Shown piece after piece: positions 45,559 through 54,703 of a stretch of DNA of 64,000 nt (positions are counted from its first letter, which is position 1; every line of letters begins with the position of its first letter). The notes below the pieces were generated by a model. The model was given only the letters and a program-made list of their open reading frames with translations, was not told where the DNA came from and did no database searches. Source of the stretch: Tenacibaculum sp. MAR_2009_124 (lineage in GTDB: Bacteria; Bacteroidota; Bacteroidia; Flavobacteriales; Flavobacteriaceae); the NCBI RefSeq assembly GCF_900105455.1, contig NZ_FNSF01000003.1, forward strand, positions 62,001-126,000. Reading direction: 5' to 3'. Made by a program: the position numbers and the translations under genes.

Positions 45559-46295
45559 TATTCTGTAATTTTTTTAGTGTTATCAGCTAATTTAGCTTCG
45601 GCTTCTTTCTTCGCTTTTTCTAAATCTTCTTTAATAATTTCAGCTTTTGGAGCCTCTTCTTTCTTCGCTTCTTCATCACCTCCTGTTAACATTCCTCCGA
45701 AACTCATAAATCCAATTGCCATTAATCCAGTTGTAATAAAGGTTATCCCTAAACCTCTTAAGGCTGGAGGGACTTGAGAATAACGAATTTTCTCGCGAAT
45801 TGCAGCAATTGCAAGAATTGCTAAAAACCATCCAATACCTGAACCAATTCCATAAACAAGAGAAAGTCCTAGTGTAGGTATTTCTCTAGATTGCATGAAT
45901 AATGATCCTCCTAAAATCGCACAATTTACCGCGATAAGTGGTAAGAAAATTCCTAAAGAGTTATATAATGCTGGTGCAAATTTCTCAACAATAATTTCTA
46001 CCAATTGTACCATGGTTGCAATCGTTGCAATAAACATGATAAATGACAAGAAACTTAAATCGTAGTCAGCATATTCAGCTCCTAACCAACTTAACGCTCC
46101 AGGTTGTAATATATATTGATCTAACAACCAGTTTATAGGTACTGTAACCGCCAAAACGAAAATTACAGCGGCTCCTAAACCTACAGCTGTAGATACTTTT
46201 TTAGATACTGCAAGGTACGAACACATCCCCAAGAAGGTTGCGAATACCATGTTATCTATAAATATCGACTTGAAAAATAATTCTAAATGTTCCAT
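45558..46295 (-). CDS. nqrE: Na+-NQR subunit E with a charged C-terminal tail
   Basis: A 245-residue inner-membrane subunit. The core (about 1-200) has six hydrophobic helices and the family segments [35 protein letters not shown] and [13 protein letters not shown], with the Cys residues that hold the intramembrane FeS site with NqrD. From about residue 205 there is an extra 40-residue Lys/Glu/Ala tail ([15 protein letters not shown]...) not present in typical 198-202-residue NqrE. It is separated from nqrD by a 125-nt spacer. Confidence 0.95.
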   Translation of the reverse strand: MEHLELFFKSIFIDNMVFATFLGMCSYLAVSKKVSTAVGLGAAVIFVLAVTVPINWLLDQYILQPGALSWLGAEYADYDLSFLSFIMFIATIATMVQLVEIIVEKFAPALYNSLGIFLPLIAVNCAILGGSLFMQSREIPTLGLSLVYGIGSGIGWFLAILAIAAIREKIRYSQVPPALRGLGITFITTGLMAIGFMSFGGMLTGGDEEAKKEEAPKAEIIKEDLEKAKKEAEAKLADNTKKITE

Positions 46296-46420
46296 ATTTT
46301 TTTCAGTTATCAGTGCTCAGTTATTAATTATCAGTTTTTCAATTATAAATATTCAGTTATCCCTGCATATCTAGAATTGTCTTATTTACTTTTAATTGAT
46401 CTCTGTTCACTGCTCATTGA
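46296..46420. repeat. Spacer with repeated CAGTTAT words inside the nqr operon
   Basis: A 125-nt gap between nqrD and nqrE, where all other nqr gaps are below 5 nt. It has CAGTTAT at 46304-46310, 46318-46324 and 46354-46360 and related TCAGT words. No open frame and no clear hairpin with a T-run. Possibly decayed repeat sequence. Confidence 0.5.
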
Positions 46421-47065
46421 TTAATCTTCAATTAACGCTTTATTTCTACTACGTTGCACCCAAATTATAATTCCAACAACTATTAATGCCATTGGAGAAA
46501 GTAACATGAATCCATTGTTTTCATATCCTAAAGCATACAATCCAGTTTTTTCAATTGGATCACCTAACACTTTAAATCCTAATAATGTACCAGAACCTAA
46601 TAATTCTCTAAAGAAACCAACAATAATTAATATTACTGCATATCCAAGAGCATTTCCAATACCATCTAAGAACGACTTCCATGGTCCGTTTCCTAAAGCA
46701 AAGGCCTCAAAACGTCCCATGATAATACAGTTTGTAATAATTAATCCTACAAAAACCGATAATGTTTTACTTAATTCATAAGCAAATGCCTTCAGTACTT
46801 GATCAACAATAATTACTAAAGCTGCTACTACGATTAACTGTACAATAATTCTAATTTTAGAAGGAATGATGTTTCTCATTAAAGAAATAACTACATTTCC
46901 TACTCCAAGTACAAACAATACAGAAATAGACATTACGATAGACGCTTTCAATTCTGCAGTAATTGCCAAAGCTGAACATATACCTAATACCTGAATTGTA
47001 ATTGGGTTGTTATCCGCTAATGGATCTTTGATTAACGCTATATCTTTTTTTGATAATAATCCCAT
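46421..47065 (-). CDS. nqrD: Na+-NQR subunit D
   Basis: A 214-residue, six-helix inner-membrane subunit, homologous to NqrE/RnfA/RnfE. QVLGICSALAIT and TNCIIMGRFEAFALGN carry the conserved cysteines of the intramembrane [2Fe-2S] site shared with NqrE. It takes part in electron transfer and Na+ translocation. It starts 2 nt after nqrC. Confidence 0.96.
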   Translation of the reverse strand: MGLLSKKDIALIKDPLADNNPITIQVLGICSALAITAELKASIVMSISVLFVLGVGNVVISLMRNIIPSKIRIIVQLIVVAALVIIVDQVLKAFAYELSKTLSVFVGLIITNCIIMGRFEAFALGNGPWKSFLDGIGNALGYAVILIIVGFFRELLGSGTLLGFKVLGDPIEKTGLYALGYENNGFMLLSPMALIVVGIIIWVQRSRNKALIED

Positions 47066-47067
47066 AA

Positions 47068-47808
47068 CTATTTTAATGTTTTAAAGTAAGGTACATATAA
47101 TGCTAATTCTGATTTAATCATTGCAGCTACACCGTCACCAGTAATTGTTGCTCCAGCAATTGCATCAACCTCATTATCATTTTTATCTTCATTCTTAGGG
47201 TCTGCATTCGATTTAGAAACAGTGATTCCTTTGAATACACCATTGCTCATTAAATCTTCTCCTGCAAAATCATCCATAAAGAAGCGTTGCTTAATGTTTG
47301 CTCCTAATCCTGGAGTTTCACCTTTATGATCAAAGAATACACCTTGAACTACCATGTTTTTATCCATGGCAACATATCCCCAAATAGCATCCCAAAGACC
47401 TTTACCTCTAATTGGTGCTATATAGAAAGTTTTACCTTCTTTTTCACCAATAAACAATGGTAATTTTCTTGTTTTACCTTCTTTTGCTAAAGTTTGCTCT
47501 TTTTTAATATCAATCAAATAAGCCTTGTCATTTTCAGTAACATCAGATCCGCTAATAACAAGTTGCTTTTTTATGTTTTGAGTGAATGCCTCAGCTACTT
47601 TATCTTTTGAGATAAATGTTGCACTGGTTTCATCATTTTCGTTTACTCCCATAGCATACAAAATATTTTGCTGCTTTTCAATACGCTTGTTAGCGTTGAT
47701 CATTGGGCTAAGAGACGATGCTGTAAAAGCTAATAACGCCCCTACTACTAATACCATTCCTATGGCGAATAGTAGCGTATATCCATTACTATCTGTCTTT
47801 TTACTCAT
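47068..47808 (-). CDS. nqrC: Na+-NQR subunit C
   Basis: A 246-residue subunit with one N-terminal membrane helix (about 12-32) and a periplasmic FMN-binding domain. The flavinylation site is near the C-terminus in DAIAGATITGDGV, where FMN is attached to a threonine by ApbE. It passes electrons from NqrD/E to NqrB. The ApbE enzyme is not in the window. It starts 2 nt after nqrB. Confidence 0.95.
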   Translation of the reverse strand: MSKKTDSNGYTLLFAIGMVLVVGALLAFTASSLSPMINANKRIEKQQNILYAMGVNENDETSATFISKDKVAEAFTQNIKKQLVISGSDVTENDKAYLIDIKKEQTLAKEGKTRKLPLFIGEKEGKTFYIAPIRGKGLWDAIWGYVAMDKNMVVQGVFFDHKGETPGLGANIKQRFFMDDFAGEDLMSNGVFKGITVSKSNADPKNEDKNDNEVDAIAGATITGDGVAAMIKSELALYVPYFKTLK

Positions 47809-47810
47809 AA

Positions 47811-49019
47811 TTAGGCAGTTTTAGCTTTTAAACGTTTTAATCTTTTCTTTACATTTCCTTGAACCACATAGTGATCAATAGTTGGAGCAAAAACATTCAT
47901 TAATAAAATTGCTAACATTACTCCTTCTGGATAAGCTGGATTGAATACTCTAATCATAATTGAAATAAATCCAATTAAAAATCCGTATATCCATTTTCCT
48001 TTTATTGTTTGCGCAGCTGTTACTGGATCAGTAGCCATATAAACAGCACCAAAAGCAAAACCTCCAATCATTAAATGTTTCCAGAAATCTAAACTCATTA
48101 ATCCATAAAACTTACTTGTTTCTGTAATCCATCCCATATCTACTACTTGATTGAAGATGAATCCCATTACTAAAGCTCCTATTACAGATGAAAGCATAAC
48201 CCTCCAACTACCAATTTTAGCAAAGATTAAGAATAGTGCTCCTAATAAGATCAAGAAGGTTGAAGTTTCTCCAACCGATCCAGGGATAAACCCAAAAAAC
48301 ATATCCGAAACAGAGTAATTTAGAGGCTGTGATTGAGCCAAGCTCCCTAAAATTGTTTCTCCTGAAATTGCGTCAGCGGTACCAGCTCTTTCTACTGCTT
48401 CATGAATCCATACTTTATCTCCTGACATCCATGTTGGATATGCGAAGAATAAAAATGCACGAATTGTAAGTGCAGGATTTAAAATATTCATTCCTGTTCC
48501 TCCAAAAACTTCTTTACCAATTACAACTCCAAATGCTACCGCAACAGCAAGCATCCAAAGTGGTAAATCTACAGGAACAATTAAAGGCACTAACATTCCA
48601 GTTACCAAGTAACCTTCTTCTATTTCATGTCCTTTAATGATACAAAAAACGAATTCAATAGCTAAACCAACAACATAGGAAACAATTACTAACGGTAAAA
48701 TTTTAATGGCACCGATTAGTAAGTTATCTAAGTTCCAGAAATCTGTACTAAAGAAAGACATTCCTGAAACAAAACTATCGTTAATAGCTGCGTTATGTTG
48801 ATACCCTGCGTTAAACATACCAAAAATTAAACACGGCACTAATGCCATGATTACGGTATTCATAGTACGTTTTAGGTCATCTGCCGATTTAACATGAGTT
48901 CCTCCGTGAGTTGTCTCATTTGGCATATATAAGAACGTATGAAAACCATTAAATAGCGGAGCCATTTTAGTTCCTTCATACTTCTTTTTTAAATTATCTA
49001 ATTTTTGTTTTAAGCTCAT
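47811..49019 (-). CDS. nqrB: Na+-NQR subunit B
   Basis: A 402-residue polytopic subunit that carries covalent FMN and the quinone/Na+ path. ETTHGGTHVKSADDLKRTM near residue 35 and MNILNPALTIRAFLFFAYP near residue 178 are family segments. Around residue 220 it reads DAISGETILGSLAQ; the usual flavinylation site is S/T-G-A-T, so Ala is replaced by Glu here while the threonine remains. It starts 3 nt after the nqrA stop. Otherwise full length. Confidence 0.95.
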   Translation of the reverse strand: MSLKQKLDNLKKKYEGTKMAPLFNGFHTFLYMPNETTHGGTHVKSADDLKRTMNTVIMALVPCLIFGMFNAGYQHNAAINDSFVSGMSFFSTDFWNLDNLLIGAIKILPLVIVSYVVGLAIEFVFCIIKGHEIEEGYLVTGMLVPLIVPVDLPLWMLAVAVAFGVVIGKEVFGGTGMNILNPALTIRAFLFFAYPTWMSGDKVWIHEAVERAGTADAISGETILGSLAQSQPLNYSVSDMFFGFIPGSVGETSTFLILLGALFLIFAKIGSWRVMLSSVIGALVMGFIFNQVVDMGWITETSKFYGLMSLDFWKHLMIGGFAFGAVYMATDPVTAAQTIKGKWIYGFLIGFISIMIRVFNPAYPEGVMLAILLMNVFAPTIDHYVVQGNVKKRLKRLKAKTA

Positions 49020-49022
49020 GTC

Positions 49023-50375
49023 TTATCCTAATTCTGCTCTCATTAAATCTAATCCTTCACGAATGATTTTCTGATGAGGCTGTTTTGAAACACAAATAAA
49101 TTCGGTTAATGCAAAATCTTCTGGTGCTATTTCATAAGCTCCAAGGCCTTCCATTTCATCAAGATCTTTATACATACATGCCTTTAATAATTGCATTGGG
49201 TATATATCAAGAGGGAATACCTCTTCATAAGCTCCAGTCACTACAAAGGCTCTATGCTCTCCATTCGTATTTGTATTTAAATCATACTTTTTCTTTGGAG
49301 TTAACCATGAGAATGTTAAAGCTCTAGTAGTAGATACTTTATTGAAAATAGGCTTATTCCATCCAAAAAGTTCGTAATCGTTACCTTCTGGTATCGCTGT
49401 AAACTGATTCTCATAGTATCCTAAGAAACCATCTTCCGCCACTTGCATTCCTGACAACACGTTTCCGCTTATTACACGCGTATTATCTGAATTTAAATTA
49501 CCTTTTACAACGTCAGCAACTTGTGCTCCTGCCAAAGCAGTAACATATTGAGGCTTTTCAAATTTAGAACCTGTTAAAGCCACAGTTCTAGTTAAGTTAA
49601 AGTTTCCAGTTAACAATAATTCTCCAATAACCACTAAATCTTGCGGAGTAACAACCCACACAACTTCTCCTTTGTTAAGAGGATCAATATGCGCAATTTG
49701 TGTACTCACATTACCAATTGGGTGTGGTCCTGAAACTTTATGTAGTTCAACGCCTTTCACATCTCTAAATGGAGATATATTTGAGCTTTTTGCAACAGAA
49801 ACATGCACTTTTCCAGATGTTAACTTTGTTAACGCTGTTAATGCAGTTTGAAGCTCAGCTTCTTTTCCTTTGAGCGCATAATCATAATCAGCGGCCAATG
49901 GTGCACTTGCATAAGCGGACACAAAAATTGCTTTTGGCTCTTGATTTGGATTGGCTACCACATCATATGGACGTTGTTTGATAAATGGCCAACATCCAGA
50001 AGTAAACAGGTGATTTTTCACCTCTTCTCCCGACATTGAATCAACGTCTTTTTTACCAAAATCTTTGTATTCCTGCTTTCCATCAGCAGTGATTTTAATT
50101 GATAAAACTTTTCTTCGTGCTCCACGAACGATTTCAGAAACTTTTCCGCTTACAGGACTAGGAAATAACATACGTTCATCACTTTTGTTATAAAAAAGTG
50201 CTTCTCCAGCTTTTACTTCAGTACCCTCTTTTGCTATAATTTTTGGAATTACGCCGTGAAAATCATCTGGTCTAACAGCAAAAACACTACCTAAAGGAAG
50301 TTCGGTAGTTACTTGTTCTGCTTCACCAACAAGCCTGATATCCAGACCCTTTTTAATACGGATGTCTTTTGACAT
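49023..50375 (-). CDS. nqrA: Na+-NQR subunit A
   Basis: A 450-residue peripheral subunit, first gene of the operon. DIRIKKGLDIRLVGEAEQ, GSVFAVRPDDFHGVIPKI and LFPSPVSGKVSEIVRGARR near the N-terminus are typical; the central part has HPIGNVSTQIAHIDPL. It lies on the cytoplasmic side and lacks membrane helices. A minus-strand -7 box at 50411-50418 gives a leader of about 30 nt. It is divergent from the DUF5103 gene. Confidence 0.96.
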   Translation of the reverse strand: MSKDIRIKKGLDIRLVGEAEQVTTELPLGSVFAVRPDDFHGVIPKIIAKEGTEVKAGEALFYNKSDERMLFPSPVSGKVSEIVRGARRKVLSIKITADGKQEYKDFGKKDVDSMSGEEVKNHLFTSGCWPFIKQRPYDVVANPNQEPKAIFVSAYASAPLAADYDYALKGKEAELQTALTALTKLTSGKVHVSVAKSSNISPFRDVKGVELHKVSGPHPIGNVSTQIAHIDPLNKGEVVWVVTPQDLVVIGELLLTGNFNLTRTVALTGSKFEKPQYVTALAGAQVADVVKGNLNSDNTRVISGNVLSGMQVAEDGFLGYYENQFTAIPEGNDYELFGWNKPIFNKVSTTRALTFSWLTPKKKYDLNTNTNGEHRAFVVTGAYEEVFPLDIYPMQLLKACMYKDLDEMEGLGAYEIAPEDFALTEFICVSKQPHQKIIREGLDLMRAELG

Positions 50376-50410
50376 AGTAACAGATTAATTTGATTTTCTT
50401 AAAAAACATG

Positions 50411-50418
50411 CAAATTTA
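50411..50418 (-). promoter_or_regulatory. -7 box of the nqr operon
   Basis: Minus-strand octamer taaatttg, a perfect TAnnTTTG, 35 nt upstream of the nqrA ATG. No clear TTG at -33. Confidence 0.55.
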
Positions 50419-50522
50419 AATATTTTGAAAACCACTTAAGAGCAATTCCTTTTTTATCTTCCTTAAAACAGTTTATTTATATTTGTTCTAAATAAAATAA
50501 GGTATTTTGGCGTATATTTTGA

Positions 50523-50530
50523 TATTTTTG
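50523..50530 (+). promoter_or_regulatory. -7 box of the DUF5103 gene, probable leaderless start
   Basis: Perfect octamer tatttttg ends 5 nt before the ATG at 50536. Confidence 0.55.
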
Positions 50531-50535
50531 TCATC

Positions 50536-51762
50536 ATGAACAAGATTATACTTTCTTTTTTAAGCCTTGGTTTTGCAACTTTTTTAAATGCTCAAAACAT
50601 AAAAAGCATACTGCTAAGACCTGCCAATAATCCGAAGCAATACAACTCAATTGTTCGACTTGGCAATGTGTTAGAATTATCGTTTGACGACCTCGAAGCA
50701 GACAACAAAGATTACCACTACAAAATAGAACATATGACCTATGACTGGAAGCCCAGCAGCTTAACCAGTAGTCAATACATTGATGGATTTGATCAAAACT
50801 CAATTATCGACGTTACCAACTCTTTCAATGCACTACAAGCGTACACACATTATTCGGTTCGTTTACCTAATACAAATACTGTTATTACTAAAAGTGGGAA
50901 TTACCTAATCTCAATTTTAGATGAAGATTACGAAACTGTATTCACAAGAAGATGTATATTTTATGAAGATAAAAGCATTATCGGTGTGACAGCCCTGAGA
51001 AGCAGAGCTGTTAACACAAACCAAACGCATCAAACTGTTCAATTTCGAGTAAGCCACCAAGACATTGTTCTCAACAATCCCAATCAGGAAATTAAAGCTA
51101 CTTTAATTCAAAATAACGATTGGAACACCATGATAAACGACATTCCGCCTCTATTCATTCAGCCAAATCTTCTGGTATACAACCATGTTAATTACACTAA
51201 TTTTCCAGGAAATAATGAGTTCTATTTTTATGACACAAAGTATGTCAGAAACACAAGTTTAAATATTAACAAAGTTGAAAGAGAAGACATATATCACACA
51301 TATTTGTTTACGGACGAACCCAAAGCCAACAGATCTTATACATTCAACCCCGATATCAACGGTCAATTTGTAATTAATTCGCTAGATCCAAATACACGCG
51401 ATTCTAGAACTGAAGCCGACTACACCTTGGTTCATTTTTCTTTAAAGCTAGACGCTCCTATTAAAAGAAAAGAGCTGTTTGTTTACGGTGCTTTCAATGA
51501 TTTTAAGCTTTTGGAGGAAAATAAAATGACATATAACGAAGAAGCCGGAGTTTATGAAGCTTCTATTCTATTAAAACAAGGCTTTTATAACTATACTTAT
51601 GCTGTAGTCGATGAAGAAAATAACATTGACTTAAAAAAGATTGGCGGTTCCTTTTTTGAAACTGAAAATGAATACACTGCCATTATTTATTATCGTCCAA
51701 TTGGTGGTTTTTACGATAGAGTTATTGGTGTTGGATATGGCTATTTTAATCAAAACAGGTAA
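50536..51762 (+). CDS. DUF5103 exported protein
   Basis: A 408-residue protein with a signal peptide (about 1-19, ending FLNAQ). The mature part matches the Bacteroidota DUF5103 family: NIKSILLRPANNPKQYNSIVRLGN, YHYKIEHMTYDWKPSSLTSSQ, and C-terminal YYRPIGGFYDRVIGVGYG. It looks like several Ig-like beta-sandwich domains, including a carbohydrate-binding-like segment ELFVYGAFNDFKL. It is probably periplasmic or surface-attached; its function is not known. It is followed after 53 nt by apaG. Confidence 0.85.
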   Translation: MNKIILSFLSLGFATFLNAQNIKSILLRPANNPKQYNSIVRLGNVLELSFDDLEADNKDYHYKIEHMTYDWKPSSLTSSQYIDGFDQNSIIDVTNSFNALQAYTHYSVRLPNTNTVITKSGNYLISILDEDYETVFTRRCIFYEDKSIIGVTALRSRAVNTNQTHQTVQFRVSHQDIVLNNPNQEIKATLIQNNDWNTMINDIPPLFIQPNLLVYNHVNYTNFPGNNEFYFYDTKYVRNTSLNINKVEREDIYHTYLFTDEPKANRSYTFNPDINGQFVINSLDPNTRDSRTEADYTLVHFSLKLDAPIKRKELFVYGAFNDFKLLEENKMTYNEEAGVYEASILLKQGFYNYTYAVVDEENNIDLKKIGGSFFETENEYTAIIYYRPIGGFYDRVIGVGYGYFNQNR

Positions 51763-51815
51763 GAAAACCGCAGTATTTCTATAAGAATTCAAATTTTATA
51801 AGTATTTTTATTTTC

Positions 51816-52202
51816 ATGTTTCAACAAATAACTAAAGGAATAAAAATTTCAGTCAAGACCAAATACATTGGAACGAGGTATAGAGGCCATATGACATACT
51901 ATGCTTTTAGTTATTTTATTTCAATAGAAAACTATTCTTCACAAACCGTACAATTACTCGAAAGATTTTGGGTTATTTTTGACTCTTTAAATACTATTGA
52001 AGAAGTTAACGGCAAAGGTGTAGTAGGTGAAACCCCTACGTTAAAACCGCGTGAAGTACATAACTATCAATCAAATTGTTTTTTAGTTTCTTCGATTGGC
52101 GCTATGAGCGGAAAATATAAAATGATGGACACCTCAACCCTAGAGGAATTTTTTGTTACAATCCCAACTTTTCAACTAACTACAACTCCTAGGCTTAATT
52201 AA
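51816..52202 (+). CDS. apaG: ApaG family protein
   Basis: A 128-residue single-domain beta-sandwich protein. KISVKTKYIGTRYRGHMTYYAFSY and VQLLERFWVIFD are characteristic, and the GVVGETPTLKPREVHNYQSNC loop is the ApaG hallmark. ApaG was linked genetically to Co2+/Mg2+ handling and to Ap4A, but its biochemical role is not established. It is followed after 4 nt by the DUF3667 gene, so the pair is coupled. Confidence 0.92.
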   Translation: MFQQITKGIKISVKTKYIGTRYRGHMTYYAFSYFISIENYSSQTVQLLERFWVIFDSLNTIEEVNGKGVVGETPTLKPREVHNYQSNCFLVSSIGAMSGKYKMMDTSTLEEFFVTIPTFQLTTTPRLN

Positions 52203-52206
52203 TATA

Positions 52207-53325
52207 ATGATTAAGAAAAATAAAGCTTTAACAGTAAAAGACCCTAATTGCTTAAACTGCGGGCATCCATTTACTGGACACGAAAAATATTGCCCAGAAT
52301 GCGGACAAGAAAACAAAGGAAGCAAAATTACTTTTGCTAATTTTATGACCGAAATGTTTCGCGGATTCTTTTCATGGGATGCCAAATTCTGGAGGACTTT
52401 GTTTCCATTATTGATAAGTCCGGGTAAAGTTTCTTATAATTATATTTCAGGTAAACGGAATCATTACTCAAACCCTTTTCGTTTCTATCTCACAGTATCC
52501 ATTATGTTTTTCTTACTACTGAGCGTTAACGAAACTTATAAAAAAATAAACAAACTAAACACAGCTGGTCAAAACAAACAACAAAGCTTCAATATCAATT
52601 TAGATACCGATAAAATTGATAAAGATTCATTGACCCAAGCAATAATCCATGATATTCAGAATCAAAAATACATTGACCTCCCAGAAGATGCCGAAAAAAA
52701 TATTCAAGACTCTTTAAAGAAAACGGATTCTATTGTTAAAAACACAAAAGACGATATTAACTTTTTTACGGGTAGTAAGTACATAAATAAACTTACCATG
52801 TACAACAAAGTAAACCCTGATATTAGTCCTGACGAAGCACTTAAAAATTTAGAATTACCTCTAAATTTTTCCAATCGCTTTTGGTATTCAAGAGCAGTTA
52901 AAATAAATAAAATAGCCAAAGACAAAGACGAGCTGAATAATTTCTTAAAACAAATGATTTCAATGGGCTCTATTTCTCTATTTGTGTTACTACCACTTTT
53001 GTCCTTATCTCTAAAATTTATCTACATAAGACGAAAATACACCTATGTAGAACATCTTGTTTTTGTTTTTCATGTTCAAACCGTATTCTTTATTCTGCTC
53101 ACCATATTCCTAATAATTAGTATGGTTAGTTCAGCAGAAATTGAAGACATTAGCATAATCTTTTTCTGCTTATTTGCTATCTATTTATATTTAGCAATGA
53201 AGAAGTTTTATAAGCAAGGGTATTTTAAAACATTTTTTAAATATATAATTGCAAATTTCTTCTTCATGATTCTAACCGTTCTGGGTATCAGTTTAATTTC
53301 TGCAATTGCCTTTGCTATTTATTAG
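52207..53325 (+). CDS. DUF3667 membrane protein with zinc ribbon
   Basis: A 372-residue protein: an N-terminal zinc ribbon CLNCGHPFTGHEKYCPECGQ (two CxxC pairs), then the DUF3667 core FMTEMFRGFFSWDAKFWRTL and a first membrane helix near 97. A long soluble insert (about 115-260) follows, then a cluster of three to four C-terminal membrane helices (about 257-372). The family is common in Bacteroidota and of unknown function. It starts 4 nt after apaG. Confidence 0.85.
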   Translation: MIKKNKALTVKDPNCLNCGHPFTGHEKYCPECGQENKGSKITFANFMTEMFRGFFSWDAKFWRTLFPLLISPGKVSYNYISGKRNHYSNPFRFYLTVSIMFFLLLSVNETYKKINKLNTAGQNKQQSFNINLDTDKIDKDSLTQAIIHDIQNQKYIDLPEDAEKNIQDSLKKTDSIVKNTKDDINFFTGSKYINKLTMYNKVNPDISPDEALKNLELPLNFSNRFWYSRAVKINKIAKDKDELNNFLKQMISMGSISLFVLLPLLSLSLKFIYIRRKYTYVEHLVFVFHVQTVFFILLTIFLIISMVSSAEIEDISIIFFCLFAIYLYLAMKKFYKQGYFKTFFKYIIANFFFMILTVLGISLISAIAFAIY

Positions 53326-53342
53326 AAACCCAACAATTAGCC

Positions 53343-54143
53343 TTGAAAGAACTAAACCTTATAAGAAATTACTACACTCCTATACAACCAAGTGTTAAGA
53401 GTATAAGCAACGTTTCTTATAAAGAAATAACACCAAACCCAGCACTAAAGAATTATATTCATTGCTTTTGGTATTTAAAAACAAAAAACCGCTTAAACAA
53501 ACCCTTTAGTTATCGTGTGGTATCTGATGGGTGTATTGACATCTTTTTCAACTTAAACAATACCGAAGAAAACTTTATAATGGGTTTCTGTAAGGGATTT
53601 AAAGAATTTTCTATAGCTTATGAATTCAGCTATATTGGTATTCGATTTTACCCTTCAATCTTTCCTTTCTTATTTAAAACAGCAGCTAAAAATATTAGTG
53701 ATTTAGACACCTCCTTATCTAATATAACTCCTGAATTTTCCTCCTTTATATCATTACTTCGAAACAATGATTTAATCAACACAATTAAAGAACTAGAAGA
53801 TTACATTTTTTCAATTATTAAAGCCTCGAAAACAAGTATTGACCTGCGTTTCTTTAATGCTTTTATTGCTATACTTAGAGCAAACGGAAATATAGCTACA
53901 GACAGTGGATTAAATACAGGATTAGGACCAAGACAGCTACGGAGATTATTTAATTACTATATAGGCACAACTCCAAAATCGTTTTGCCTAGTTGTTAGAT
54001 TTCAGTATGTTTTAAATCAACTCTTAAACTCAAAAACTCCTAAAAATCATTTTTTTTTAGATGTAGGATTTTACGATCAAGCACATTTTATTAAAAACTT
54101 CACTCAATTTTATGGTATTTCTCCTATGAAAGCGCTTCTATAA
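53343..54143 (+). CDS. AraC-family transcriptional regulator
   Basis: A 266-residue protein. The N-terminal sensor (about 1-150; ITPNPALKNYIHCFWYLK, then SDGCIDIFFNL) matches the DUF6597-like domain of Bacteroidota AraC proteins. The C-terminal helix-turn-helix has GLGPRQLRRLFNYYIGTTPK and FYDQAHFIKNFTQFYGISP. The start is TTG at 53343, 17 nt after the DUF3667 stop; no usable ATG is found before residue 80. It is followed by a VOC gene 68 nt on, a common arrangement in which AraC controls a VOC or detoxification enzyme. Confidence 0.85.
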   Translation: MKELNLIRNYYTPIQPSVKSISNVSYKEITPNPALKNYIHCFWYLKTKNRLNKPFSYRVVSDGCIDIFFNLNNTEENFIMGFCKGFKEFSIAYEFSYIGIRFYPSIFPFLFKTAAKNISDLDTSLSNITPEFSSFISLLRNNDLINTIKELEDYIFSIIKASKTSIDLRFFNAFIAILRANGNIATDSGLNTGLGPRQLRRLFNYYIGTTPKSFCLVVRFQYVLNQLLNSKTPKNHFFLDVGFYDQAHFIKNFTQFYGISPMKALL

Positions 54144-54182
54144 AATGACCGTTTTCTACAATACTCTACTACTTTTCAGTAA

Positions 54183-54190
54183 TAACTTTG
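54183..54190 (+). promoter_or_regulatory. -7 box of the VOC gene
   Basis: Perfect octamer taactttg. It makes the in-frame TTG at 54188 impossible as a start and supports ATG 54212, giving a leader of about 16 nt. Confidence 0.55.
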
Positions 54191-54211
54191 TCTTTAAGAA
54201 AAACCTATATT

Positions 54212-54673
54212 ATGAAATATATAAATATTCTTATATGCTTATCACTTACTCTAATGACGGGTAATAAAACAAACACTAAAAACAAAAGACATATGAAACT
54301 TAATGCTGGTATAATTACAGAACATTTTACTGAAACAAAGAAGTTTTACACAAAAACCTTAGGTTTTGGGATTTCCTTTGAAAATGAGTTTTACCTACTA
54401 TTACACACTCCAAACCACGAAGCAGAAGTAAGTTTTTTAAAACCAAATCATGAAAGTCAAAAACCTATTTTTCAACCTGCTTTTCAAGGAAAAGGAGTAT
54501 ACTTTACTATAGAGGTCGATGACGTAGATTCACTGTATAACGAGCTTCAAAAGAAGGACACAAAAATAATAACACCCATTCGAAACGAACCTTGGGGCGA
54601 CAGGCATTTTACAATTGTTGACCCTAATGGAATCGGAATAGATATCGTAACCTATACAGACCCCAATAAATAA
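54212..54673 (+). CDS. VOC/glyoxalase-fold protein with an N-terminal hydrophobic segment
   Basis: About 153 residues from ATG 54212. The first 18 residues (MKYINILICLSLTLMTGN) look like a signal peptide, unusual for this family, so either the protein is exported or the true start is the ATG at 54293 (MKLNAGIITEH...), which gives a normal 126-residue VOC domain. The fold is supported by FTETKKFYTKTLGFGISFEN and the C-terminal WGDRHFTIVDPNGIGIDIV. It follows the AraC gene. The substrate is not known. Confidence 0.78.
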   Translation: MKYINILICLSLTLMTGNKTNTKNKRHMKLNAGIITEHFTETKKFYTKTLGFGISFENEFYLLLHTPNHEAEVSFLKPNHESQKPIFQPAFQGKGVYFTIEVDDVDSLYNELQKKDTKIITPIRNEPWGDRHFTIVDPNGIGIDIVTYTDPNK

Positions 54674-54674
54674 T

Positions 54675-54700
54675 AAAAAGGTGCTAAAAGCGCCTTTTTT
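54675..54700. terminator. Bidirectional terminator
   Basis: Arms aaaaggtgc and gcgcctttt (one G-T pair) around a 5-nt loop, T-runs on both strands, between convergent genes. Confidence 0.75.
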
Positions 54701-54703
54701 ATC

